Part shown: piece after piece, positions 34,020-45,058 of the stretch
Numbering within the stretch: position 1 is the first letter of the stretch
Layout: each line of letters begins with the position of its first letter
Source of the DNA: Datisca glomerata
Taxonomy: Eukaryota; Streptophyta; Magnoliopsida; Cucurbitales; Datiscaceae
Assembly (NCBI GenBank): GCA_003255025.1
Contig: QANY01002227.1
Coordinates: 979,501 to 1,043,500, forward strand
Direction of reading: 5' to 3'
Length of the DNA: 64,000 nt
Made by a program: the position numbers and the translations under genes
Notes under the pieces: generated by a model
Seen by the model: the letters and a program-made list of their open reading frames with translations, nothing else
Database searches by the model: none
Told to the model about the DNA's origin: nothing

Positions 34020-34474
34020 TATATATATATATATTGAGATGAATTGATTGAAGCAACATGTCGTCAAAGTGACCTCTTTGTGAAAGTTAATTTTGTCTTA
34101 ATATATAAACAGTTTTGTGCGTGTAACTTATGTGAATATTAACCAATCCAAAGGAAGATAAATATTTGACAGAATTACAGGTGTTTCTATGGTAATAAAT
34201 GCGTGATTATTATTCAGTTTTACATGTGTACAACGAATCGGCCCAAATGAAGGTTTCTTGCTCGATATGTTCTTACCATTAGTATTTTATTACCACACCA
34301 AGACATCACTTACAAGTTAATATTTTGGTCAAGCTCAAATTATTAATGGAGTGCTCGGTATCTTGAGATGGGTTTACCTTTGTTTGAATTTATTATTTTG
34401 GAACTTTAGTGAGCTTGTAAGTTGGTTAATTGTTCTCTGTCAAGTTATTACTCATGCTAATATTACTGCCAACA

Positions 34475-37400
34475 TCAAGAAAGTAAAGTATTAAATAGCT
34501 CAAACTCCAAGTCCTAGAAAGAGCACTTCTTGGTAGTTTTTAGAGTCATGGACATCGACATTTGCGTTAAGAGCTGATTCTTCTTCACCATTTACAGATA
34601 ATAATACCTCGATGAAAAGAGGGATATGGAAAGGTGGGAGAAATCAAATCGCATATGTATGATGATCATGAGAAAAGTCATTCGAAAAACATTCAGGGGC
34701 ACTATATCTGAAAAGATTACCGCGTTAAGGATTTCTTTGCGGATATTGAAAAGAGGTTTGTCAAGAACAAAGAGACAAAAAATGATATGCACTTGGAATA
34801 TCTAATTTCAATGAGGTCTAAGGTTAAAGGCAACATCAAAGAGTACATCATGGAAATATCTCATCTTGTTTCAAGGTTGAAAACATTTATGCTTAAACTC
34901 TCTGAGGACTTGCTTGTGCATTTGGTTTTGATATCCTGTTCAGTGCAGTTCATTCAGTTTAAGGTGAGCTACAACTATTAGAAAGAGACTTGGTCTATGA
35001 ATGAGTTCATCCTACACTGTATTCAAGAAGAGGAAATGGTGAAGCAAGATAAGAGAAAGAGTATTTACATGGCCTCAATCTCTAAAAATAAGGGCAAGGG
35101 AAAGAAAATGAAGAAGGATAAGGAAGCTGTAGGTACAGCACCACACATGAAACAACAAAAAAAACTGTTGACTCAGAAGGTACTAGTTGTTTCTTCTATG
35201 GAACTGAATGGCATAGGAAGAAACAACACACTAATTAGCGCGCTTGGCGTGCTAAGATAGGTGTGCTTCTTAATTTGGTTTGTTTTGAGGTTAATTTAAG
35301 TTTCATTGCTAGACACACGTGATGGATAGATTCTAATATAATAACTCACATCAGTGTGTCTATACAGGTTGCTTGACTTACTGAAGGCCAAGTGATACTG
35401 AAAGATACATATATGTGAGCATTGACAAGACGGTTGAAGACTTGAAGTTGAGGAAGTAGGATAATTGAAATTATTGTTAAAGACTGAATTTTATTTGAAT
35501 CATAATGAAACATTTATTGTACCGTCTTTTAGACGGAATTTGATTTATGTCTCTGTTTTGGACAAAACTTGTTATGATTATTCATTTGGAGATCAAAACC
35601 TTGATTTGTTTCATGATTCAAATTTGGTTAGTTCCAGTTATTTTTCAGGTTATGATAATCTTTATTTACTTGATACAATTGCTTCAATTAAAGAATCCCT
35701 GCAAGTAAGTCTACAGGGTACTAAAAGAAAATTAACTAGAGATAATTCAGTTGCATTATGGAACAAGAGATAATGTCATATCTTCAAACGGAGAATAGAG
35801 AGACTTGTGTGAAATGAAATTCTCAGTCTCTTAGATTTCGCAGTACACTATGTCTGGTTCGCCCACTATGAATCGTGTTGCTGAAAGATAAAACTGAGCG
35901 TTTAAGGACATGGTGGGGAGTATGATTAGTCATTCTACCTTACCAGAATCACTATGGGGTAAAGCACTTAAGGTTATAGTGTATATCCTTAACAGAGTTT
36001 CAACTAAAGCGGCTGCCAAAACCCCATATGAACTTTGGACTAGCAAGAAACCTAGTCTAAAGCATTTGCATTTTTTTAGGATGTTCAGTTGAGGCAAGGC
36101 CTTATAGGCCTAACGAATCACTTAAGGTTGTAGCGCATATCCTTAACTGAGTTCCAATTAAAGTGGCTTCCAAAACCTCATATGGGCTTTGGACCAGTAA
36201 GAAACCTAGTCTAAAGCATTTACATGTTTGGGGATGTTCAGCTGAGGCAAGACCTTATAAACCTAATGAAAAGAAACTAGATTTATGGATGGTGAGTTGT
36301 TGTTTTGTTGGATACTCTGAAAGATCCAGGGGTTACAAGTTTTTATGATCCAGCAACTAGGTCAATTTATGAGACGGGAAATGCCTGGTTCTTTGAGGGT
36401 GCCGATTTTTTTATGGGAGATACAATAAGAGATTTTATCTTTTAGGAGAAATATGTTGATATCCTCACGAGTGTTATCAGTATTGATCAAGACTGATTCC
36501 CTAACATTGCTCATGATACAACATATGAAGACAATAACGAAGAACCTCCCATTCAAGAAATTGTTCTAAAAGAACAAACTCTAGCACCTCAACAACTTCT
36601 ATCATCAAGGAGATCCACTCGAGAGAGGAGAAATGCAGTGTCAGATGATTACATTGTATTTCTAAATTGTAACATTAAAGAGACGTTTTATATGGTGCAA
36701 CTAAAAAACTTAATGTCGGGAGACTCAAAGGATATGGTTTGCAAGCTTAAGAAATTCATCTATAAACTTAAGCAGCATCTCAACAATGGTATTTCAAGTT
36801 TCATCAAATGATCATCTTGTTCATTTTTAGATGAATTTGGTCGATGATTATATATACCATAAGTTCTGTGGGAGCGAGCATATTTTTCTGGTTTTATATG
36901 TGGATGACATCTTGCTTGTGAGCAATGATATAGGCTTATTGCACGACACCAAGAGATTTCTAGCTAAGAATTTTGAGATGAAAGATTTTAGTGATGTCTC
37001 TTTTGTATTAGGGATCCAAATACATCGAGATTGTTCTCGGGTATTTTTTGATTATCACAAAAGAACTATATTGAAAATGTTCTCAAAATATATGACATGC
37101 AAGACTGTAAACTATGTGATACCTATTTGGCTAAGAGAGACAGGTTTGGTCTCAATCAGTGCCTGATTTTGAGGAAAATGAAATGAAGAATATTCTTTAT
37201 GTCTCAGTAGTAGGGAGTCTGATGTATACTCAGGTTTGTACATGTTTGGATATTTCATACGTGACTGGGATATTGGGAAGATATTTAAGCAATCTAGGCA
37301 TAGACCATTGGAAAGTAGCTAAGTCAGTCTTATAGTACTTACAGAGAACAAAATACCACATGTTCACGTATCGAAGGTTGGATCAAGTTGAGATCGTTGG

Positions 37401-37881
37401 ATATACCGACTCTGATTTTGTTGGATGCCAAGATAGTATGAAATCTACGTTGGGTTATATTGTTCTGCTAGCTGGAGGTACTGTCTCCTAGAAGAGTGCT
37501 AAACAATCATTTATAGCCTCTTCTACCATGGCAACAAAATTCATAGCATGTTATGAGTCGTTCAATCACGAAATATGGTTACAGAATTTTATTACAATGT
37601 TGCGCATAGTGGACGGTATTGAGAGACCATTCAAGTTATTTTGTGACAATAAATCAGTAATTCTCTATTCTAATAACAATAAGAGCTCGACAAAGTCAAA
37701 TTATATAGACCTCAAGTTCCTGATTGTTAAGGAAAGAGTTCAGAGTGGACAGTTGTCCATAGAGCACATCGAAACAAACTCCATGATTGTGGATCCGCTT
37801 ACTAAGGGATTGCCACATGAGGTATTTCATGAGCACACTTCTCGTATGGGTGTCATATTAGTTTATGATATTCAATTTTAG
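34475..37881 (+). pseudogene. Ty1/copia gag-pol pseudogene
   Basis: The coding order is visible despite many stops. Gag lies at about 34550-35260 (KGNIKEYIMEISHLVSRLKT, EDLLVHLVLISC, basic KNKGKGKKMKKDK tail). Post-protease pol is at 35465-35773 (FIVPSFRRNLIYVS, GYDNLYLLDTIAS). The integrase C-terminal part is at 35910-36348 ([20 protein letters not shown]). Reverse transcriptase is at about 36690-37166 with the catalytic YVDDILLVSND, and RNase H at 37528-37881 (KLFCDNKSVILYSNN, DPLTKGLP). The zinc-knuckle/protease junction and the integrase catalytic core are deleted or unreadable, and a 154 bp segment is duplicated. The element cannot move on its own. Confidence 0.85.
35965..36272 (+). repeat. 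154 bp tandem duplication inside copia integrase
   Basis: Units 35965-36118 and 36119-36272 both begin CACTTAAGGTT and read through the conserved [21 protein letters not shown] region. They now differ at many bases, so the duplication is old. Confidence 0.8.
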
Positions 37882-38312
37882 TGAAAGTTTGTATTTTAGA
37901 TGCTTTTTGATATAAACATATTTTTAGTTATTTTTGGTTTATGGATATTTTGAGGTTATTTTCTACAAAAATAATGATTTAGTTTATTCACACTATGACT
38001 CTGATATGGTTTGATCTCGCTAAGGTTTTCGGTGAATCAGTTGAAAATAAGCATGCTAAGATCACATTACATGAAATTTTCATGCTACACGTCCACATCA
38101 TAATCCATGTCATTAAGTTGTATTGACATATGTCACCATTGATGTGTTGAGTTATGATTGATATAACGAAGGCAACTTTGATCCTATGTTGGTATGATTG
38201 ATGGACCAAATTGGTTATAGATACATTTCGGTAATGACAGCAAAGTTGAGCTCCCTCGGTTATTTTTGCAAAGCATAATTATAAGCTTACACATATAGTC
38301 TAAGTGGGAGAT

Positions 38313-38816
38313 TATTGGATCTTTAATCCAACGTTGGACTTATATGTGAATAATTTTGTGTTACAGACTATCAACTAAAATTAAACTCAATTAAAGTGAA
38401 CAGTTGAGGTTTAGATAATTTAGGTTTTGATGTATCTGATAAGTTGTTGACATTTTGATGTGTAGAGACTTTAGAGTAATTTCTATTTTTATGATGACTA
38501 AAATAGAAATACTAAAAGATAATAGATATATTATCTATAATATATCAATTATCTCACCGGGTTACACGATGAAGGATAACCATTTTATTATCCTTAATAT
38601 CTCATCATTAGAGAGAAACAAAGAGGCTTAATCAAAGGGGGCTCTCTCAAAGAGAATCATATAGATCTGGAAAGCTAATTGTTCGACTCTAAATTGTGAT
38701 TATTGTCATGAATCTTGGTACGCTTCCGCTTTATTAGTTATTTGATTCTTGATGTATTAAATATGAGTTCTTGAGGTTTTAAGATACACTTATACAAATA
38801 AATATTCTATCTAACA
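38313..38816 (+). repeat. 3' LTR of the copia element
   Basis: It follows AAGTGGGAGAT (polypurine tract) and is collinear with 30053-30550. Its first bases are TATTGG rather than TGTTGG. Confidence 0.85.
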
Positions 38817-39037
38817 ATATATTCTCGCAGTCGGTAGTCAGTCACTGCTCATCATTGGCTATGGCTGGGGAATGGCCGATTGGGGGATGGGTGTCAGGTG
38901 AAGTGATCGGAAGTGGAAATTTGAGGATTTTTTGGATTTTAGTTTATGATTTAATTAAGTAAAATTGATAAAATAAAAAAAGACTATGTCAAAAAGTCGA
39001 TAGGGTAAAAAGGGCAAGAATAATTTTTTTCCGTAAC
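38817..39037. other. short spacer between copia and the 39043 element
   Basis: It contains a GC-richer stretch (GGCTATGGCTGGGGAATGGC) and then AT-rich sequence. Nothing else was recognised. Confidence 0.5.
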
Positions 39038-39042
39038 GATGA

Positions 39043-39760
39043 TGTTATAGGTGATTTCCTAACCACCGAGGACCAAACACACGTGTTACACTGGGGGCGA
39101 GGAAGGAAATTTTTGGAGGAAAAGAACTGACAACACCTGGTCAGCACCTAAGATGCTCAGATTCGAGCACATGTGAAAGTAGGAATGGAGCACGTAAAGG
39201 GAGCTCGAACAACCCCAAGTGCAAGTCGTCATTGCTCTCTAAAAGTAGCACTTAATAGGCATGACGTGATGTCGCACTAGTCTCTAGACCGTCACCTCAA
39301 AGGTACATCGACAATCAATGTATATCAAATTATGTGAAAGGTCACCTCTTTTCAGTCCAATCAAGAACAGACCTCTTGTGCCACGAGACTTCCCTAGTAT
39401 ACCTCTTATAGACTTCTTTGACATGCTTCCTCCCACATGTATAAGTACCTCTACTAATAAGCAAGAAAGGTATTTTCATTCTTCCCTAAAAACTTTATGC
39501 CAGAATATCGACCATCTACTGGTTGAGGCATTAGAGGCTCTTAGGCGGAGTAACCACCCTCTGTTCCTCACCTCTAGGGTTCTTTGTCTGTGTTTTGCAG
39601 GCGTTGGGGTCGGGAGGAGCCCACCCAAGAAGAAGATGACATTTGGCAAAGAGGAAAGATCGCGTATGACACCATTATTGTAAATCTTCCCAGAAGAATG
39701 ATTTCCACATTTAACAAAAGAGATTGACATCTTTACTGTTGAAGTTTTTGGCTAAAATCA
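39043..39760 (+). repeat. 5' LTR of element A
   Basis: 718 bp, collinear with 44312-45058. Shared text includes CAATCAATG.ATATCAAATTA and CACCTCTAGGGTTCTT. A TATA-like TATAAGTACC lies near 39441. The usual primer-binding site cannot be recognised after its end. Confidence 0.85.
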
Positions 39761-41265
39761 TCCTTATTCAAAGTACTTGAAACCATTTCTCTCCCACAGA
39801 AAGAGGATGAGTTCGGCATCCTATGCCAATGAAGTTCGGGACGAGAGGGAGGATTCACCACTTCCCCTGATGGAGGAATGGACTTCAGCCGTCATAATGA
39901 TTATACGGCGAAGGAGGAAAGAAACGGTGGCCAAAATCTTCGAGGTAACCAGTAAAGGGAGGAAAGGCACGCTAGTCACCGCCCAGGTCGTAGCGATCTC
40001 TTACACGGAAATGGTCCTCCATCATGACTCAAAGGTTCACTAGCAGAGTGTCCATGCACTCATGGAACCCCAATGTAAGACTACCCAGGGAAAGGCATGA
40101 CGACTTCCCAACTTGGAGAAAGTACCACCTCTCGGGGAAACCGAGACCAACACGAAGCCAAATTGCGGATTGTTGGACTCCCCTTCCTTTTGTAAGGTTC
40201 TAGTTAGGGTCATTCCCGAAAGATGAAGAAGGATCATAAAGCCATCGGGTAGCGGATGAAGGCAGAGGCCCCTAAATGACCCTTCAGGGGCAGTATATAA
40301 GCAACAATGGAAGAAGGAGGAAAATATCGATGGACCACCCTCCATTCTATTTATTGGTGCCCTTTTTTTGCCACAAACAATTTTGAAAATCTCCAGCACA
40401 GGCAAAGAAAGATCGCGCTGCACAGGTAAACACGCCAGAGAATATTTTTAGTTGAAATACAGAGCCCCGTACCAATCCCACACCACCGGTGCAATGCGAA
40501 TTTTGGCTAGCCAGCCCCTAGCTCTTGCGTCCCACCTTAGAGAAAATGGAGGGACGGTAAGCCCCACTGAAATTGGTATACGGGCCCGCAGGCCAAGCCA
40601 AATTTACACCCTAGTTAAGAAACATGGAGGTCAAGACTTTGTATACAGTGACGGGCTCTCGAAATCGGAGGCATGCCTACGTAGTATCCCTGTGACACCT
40701 CTAAATAAAATGAATGAGGTGACAAGGAGGAAGGATCCGGTATGGTCAACTGCCCAAAAAATGGTCTGATGAAGAACTCGGAGGACTGGGGTGGTCAATC
40801 TTTCTCCTACTACAACGCCTAGAGAGGAAGATCAGGATAAACACATACCTCTCCACAAGCAGAATGTGAAGCTCAGGAGGTCCTGTCATTGATGTGAAGA
40901 CGCATCTCATAAGAAAGAATGTACCAGGCCCAACAAGAGAGGGAGAGCCACAGCTCGAGAAGTAGAAGGTTTGATCGCCTACGACTCTACACTTCAATTT
41001 TCCCCAGCTGGAGCAGAAGAAATAGCTTTCACTTTAAAGTAGTCAAACCCTAAGGTGTAACGGACGGCAAGGATCACATGCTCATCGACATTTGTCAAAT
41101 AAGAGATCTCCTTTCTCTCCTCATTTAGGATTAAAATATTTTAATCTTTTAATGAATCTACTTCTATGAAAAATAGAATGTGTTGCTGAGATAATTGCTA
41201 ATGATTTTCTGGCCATCCTACAAGTCTCTATGAATCGAGTCTTCTACAACATGCGACAGAGGAGC

Positions 41266-41512
41266 AAAAAGTAATGACTGGTGAGGTGTGTCATAGTCCA
41301 CCAGTCATGATTAAACAAAAAATGATGACTGGTGAGGTGTTCTAGCCCATGAGTCCGGATTAAACAAAAAAGTGATGACTGGGGTGTTCTAGCCCACCAA
41401 TCGGGATTAAATAAAAAGTTATGACTGGTGAGGTGTTCTAGCCCACCAATCATGATTAAACAAAAAGTTATGACTGATGAAGTGCTCTGATCCACCAATC
41501 AGGATTAAACAA
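41266..41512 (+). repeat. class-1 minisatellite (~48 bp, five units) in element A
   Basis: The units read GTGATGACTGGTGAGGTG, then TTCTAGCCCACCAGTC, then ATGATTAAACAAAAA. ATGACTGGTGAGG and CCCACCAGTCAT pair into a ~12 bp hairpin with one bulge. Confidence 0.85.
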
Positions 41513-41519
41513 GAAAAGA

Positions 41520-42765
41520 TGTTTGTCGAGCACCTCAGCTCACAGACGGGACAAAGGATCTAGCCTTGAGCAGGCACGCCTAGCTAGAGAATCGACAAGT
41601 GGTCTGTCGAGCACCTCAGCTTGTAGATGAGATCAAGGATCTAGCCAGAACAGGCACGTCTGGCTAGATAATCGACAAGTGATGACTGTCGAGCACCTCA
41701 ACTCGCAGACGGGATCAAGGGTATAGCCAGAATAGGCACGCTTGGTGAGATAATCAACAAGAAAAGATGTATGTCGAGCAACTCAACTCACAGACGAGAT
41801 CAAGGATCTAGGCATAGCAGGCACGCCTTGCTAGATAATCAGCAAATGATGACTGTCGAGCACCTCAACTCGCAGGCGGGATCAAGGATTTAGCCAGAGC
41901 AGACACGCCTGGGTAGATAATCAACAAGAAAATATGTATGTCGAGCACCTCAGTTCGTAGACGAGATCAAGGATCTAGACATAGCAGACACGTCTAGCTA
42001 GATAATCGACAAGTGATGTCTTTTAAAAACTTCAGCTCACAAACGGAATCAAAGATCTAGCCAGAGCATACATGCCTAGTTAGATATCGATAAGTGATGT
42101 CTACTGCGCTATCGAGCACCTCAGCTCACAGATGGGATCAATGATCTAGCTAGAGTAGGCACGCCTGGCTAGATATCGACAAATGATGTCTGCGAAGCAC
42201 CTTAACTCACACACGGGATCAAGGATCTAGTTAGAGTAGGCACGCTTGGCTATATATCGACAAATGATGTTTATCGAGACTCTCATCTCACAAACAGGAT
42301 CAAGGATTTAGCCAGAGTAGGCACCCTGGCTAGATATCGACAATTAATGTCTGTCGAGCACCTTAGCTCATAGACGAGATCAAGGATCTAGCCGGAGCGG
42401 GAATGCCTGGATAGATATCGACAAGTGATGTCTGTCGAGCACCTCAGCTAGCAGAAGGGATCGATGATCTAGCCAGAGTAGGCACGCCCAGCTAGATATC
42501 GATAAGTGACGTTTGTCGAGCACCTCAACTCGTAGATGTGATCAAGGATCTAGCCAGAGTGGTCACGCCTGGCTAAATATCGACAAGTGATGTCTACCGA
42601 GCACTTTAGCTCACAGACGGGATTAAGAATCTAGTAAGAGCAGGCATGCTTGACTAGATATTGACAAGTGATGTCTTCTTAGCACCTCAGCTCACAGAAG
42701 GGATCAAGGATCTAGCTAGAGCAGGCACGTCTGGCTAGATATCTATAAGTGAGCTGAAAGGATCG
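41520..42765 (+). repeat. class-2 minisatellite (~80 bp, 15 units) in element A
   Basis: The consensus order is GTCGAGCACCTCAGCTCGCA, GACGGGATCAAGGA, TCTAGCCAGAGCAGGCACGC, CTGGCTAGATATCGACAAGT, GATGTCT. Two hairpins per unit are visible. One is GTCTG-t-CGAGC with GCTCG-CAGAC. The other is TCTAGCCAG with CTGGCTAGA around an 11-base loop. Units two to six alternate between GTGATGACTG and GAAAAGATGTATG linkers, giving a two-unit period there. Confidence 0.9.
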
Positions 42766-44311
42766 ACCACACCTCCCGAATAAGAACATAAAAGGCTTCT
42801 TAAAGGTCGTGATAGGTCTGTATGACCCTGGACCTACAGAGGGGGCAACCTGCTGGACAAGACTAAGTCCACCAAAAAGGATCTAGGCCCTTAAAGGCCC
42901 ACTCCATCTCATGATCACAAATAATCCCACAGTTGCGGCTAATGAAAGTTAGCAAGGATATAACGCTCGACATAATAAGTCAAAATAACCGCACGACGCA
43001 TGATTAAGGCCTCATCCAGATAAGATTAAAGATCAACTTCTGAAAAAGAACTAGTCAATGCATGCTCGCGACAAGAGAAATGTAAAAACAAAGATGAATA
43101 AGGAGTTATAGGTAAATGAAGTTTATTTTCATTAATAAACAGAGGACTACAAGAACGAGTAAGTACAAAAATCTCCTCGATTGAGGGAGCAGGCCCCCTC
43201 CTAGGCTAGTTGAAAAAGAAAATACCCCCTGGTCTGGGCGGTGGTCGCAGAATCTCCACGGCTTCCTTGAACTCTTCTAAGGTTTAAGGACTTCGGTTGC
43301 TCCACTCTTGGGGCCTCAGTCTCTTTCCCTTAGGGGGGAGAAAGAAAGGAGACACCAGTCCTTCAGTTTGGAACAATCCCGTCCTTGGCCTACTTCTGGT
43401 ACATCAACCCACTCCAAACAGTCGAATGAGTAAGTTAATGAAAAATTAAAAGGAATGGTCGGTCAAGATGCTTGATCATGAAGCAAAGGACAAGGCAACC
43501 AGCTGGATTACAGGCCCTTGTTAAGGGTAAAATCTCTACTACCAGGGGCGGGTATCCAACACAGATAGAGGATTCGCCAACAGGCTTATCGATGGTAGGA
43601 AAGTCGTCGTGAATGGAACATCAATGACTTCGAGGCATGACATTTAATAAACGACATAGAGGGAAGCGACAGTCATGAGAAAAGAGGAAGGTAGTGAAGG
43701 AGAACCCCCAAAACAAAAGAAGCCCAAAAGGGGAAGGATTAATGTCTCCCAAAGGAATCGGGAGAAAGGACGAAGATGAGCAGGGATTTCAACTCTGTCA
43801 AAAAACCAAGGATGATGGAAATGAAAAGGAGAACTACTCATTTATAAGCCTTGAAAGGGAAACTGCTCATTTAATGGACATTAAAAAGGGACCGTGATGG
43901 TGACCGTTGGGGATACTCTACAGTCAATGAGTGGTTGTTTCACGGAACAATAAGAGTATTCTGGAAGACCAAATGGTAGAATGAAACAACGTGACTTATC
44001 GAGAAATCAGGATTAACGAAATAGTGACCCCCACACTCTTCTACACACACCCACGCGCCATTAATATCTCCACTCCTGAAAGGACGATAGCATCAAATCA
44101 TGGAAAGAATGAAAAACGCATGCGCAAGTCGTGACAAATGTCAGAGATGTAATTAATTCCATTCGGTGCAGTCTCCCCTGACAAATAAAACCTAAGGTAG
44201 AAGAGCAAGGTGCCCAAGGCAGGCGAAGTTTGTCATGCCAAGGCAGCTCGAATGATGAAGTCTTCTAACTTAGGTAAGTAAAAGTCACCCAAGTCTTCAA
44301 CTAGGGAAAAC
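42766..44311 (+). other. noncoding 3' interior of element A
   Basis: No conserved domain in any frame. The end, CCCAAGTCTTCAACTAGGGAAAAC, matches in position and wording the sequence before the 3' LTR of element B (CCCAAGTCCTTGACTGGGAG at about 62736-62755). It is therefore the likely polypurine region. Confidence 0.5.
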
Positions 44312-45058
44312 TGTTATGGGTGCTTTCTTAACCACCAAGCACCAAACGACACGTGTTACACCGCACTGGAGGGTCCTCGAGGAAGGAAAGTTTTGGATGA
44401 AAAGAACTTACCTCATTTGGTCAGCACCAAGGATGCTTGGGTTACATAGACTCAAGCACAAGTGAGAGCAGGAATGGTGCACGCAAAGGGAGCTCGAACA
44501 ACCCCGAGCGTAAGTCCATCATTGCTCTCTGAAAGTAACACTCAATAGGCGTGATAGGATGTCGTACTAGTCTTCAGACAATCACCTCAAAGGCACATCG
44601 ACAATCAATGCATATCAAATTACGTGAAAGCTCACATCTTTTCAGTCCAATCAAGGATAGGCCTCGTGTTCCACGAAACTTTCTCGGTACACCTTATAGA
44701 GATGTCTTCGACATGTTTCCTTGCACTGATAGACTAAAATATAAATACCTCTACTAATTGGCAAGAAAGGTATATTCGTTCTCTCCTAAGGACTTTATGC
44801 CAGAATATTGACCATCTACTAGCTGAGGTATCAGAGGCCTTTAGGTAGGGTAACCACCCCTAGTTCCTCGCCTCTAGGGTTCTTGGTCTATGTTTTGCAG
44901 ACTTAAGGTCAGGAGGAGCCCACCCGGGAAGAAGAGGACGTTCGGTAGAGAGGAAAGATCGCGTACGACACCACTATCGCAGATCTTCTCGGAAGAAGGA
45001 TTCCCACATTTAACAAGAGAGACTGACATCTGTACTGTTGAAGTTTTCGGCTAAAATA
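44312..45058 (+). repeat. 3' LTR of element A
   Basis: About 747 bp, collinear with 39043-39760, ending GGCTAAAATA just before the GATGA duplication. Confidence 0.85.

Larger units (their letters stand above)
30053..38816 (+). mobile_element. decayed Ty1/copia retrotransposon with nested insertions
   Basis: The LTRs at 30053-30550 and 38313-38816 are collinear (TGTTGGATC... / TATTGGATC... to ...CTAACA). An initiator-Met-type primer-binding site follows the first, and a polypurine GTGGGAG precedes the second. Gag, integrase-end, reverse transcriptase and RNase H remnants lie in order between 34475 and 37881, the order that defines copia. The ~3.9 kb between the primer site and gag is foreign, including an LTR-like unit at about 31190-33159. 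No flanking target-site duplication was found. Confidence 0.88.
39043..45058 (+). mobile_element. LARD-type LTR element A with paired minisatellite fields
   Basis: The LTRs 39043-39760 and 44312-45058 are collinear (TGTTATRGGTG... to ...GGCTAAAATA/ATCA). The element is flanked by perfect 5 bp duplications GATGA (39038-39042 and 45059-45063). The interior has no recognisable gag or pol. It contains a ~48 bp repeat field (41266-41512) and a ~80 bp repeat field (about 41520-42765). The LTRs and both repeat families are shared with 57937-63411. Confidence 0.9.

Noticed and set aside
39777..40043. Possible gag remnant of element A
   Set aside because: The position after the 5' LTR is right, but no gag motif or zinc knuckle is visible, so it was not called as coding.
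40040..40423. 127-codon minus-strand ORF inside element A
   Set aside because: No domain or compositional support, and it is on the opposite strand to the element. Probably a chance ORF.
41520..42765. CRISPR-like array (regular repeats with internal palindrome)
   Set aside because: Units are directly tandem with diverged rather than unique spacers, lie inside a plant LTR element and have no cas genes. It is a retrotransposon minisatellite.
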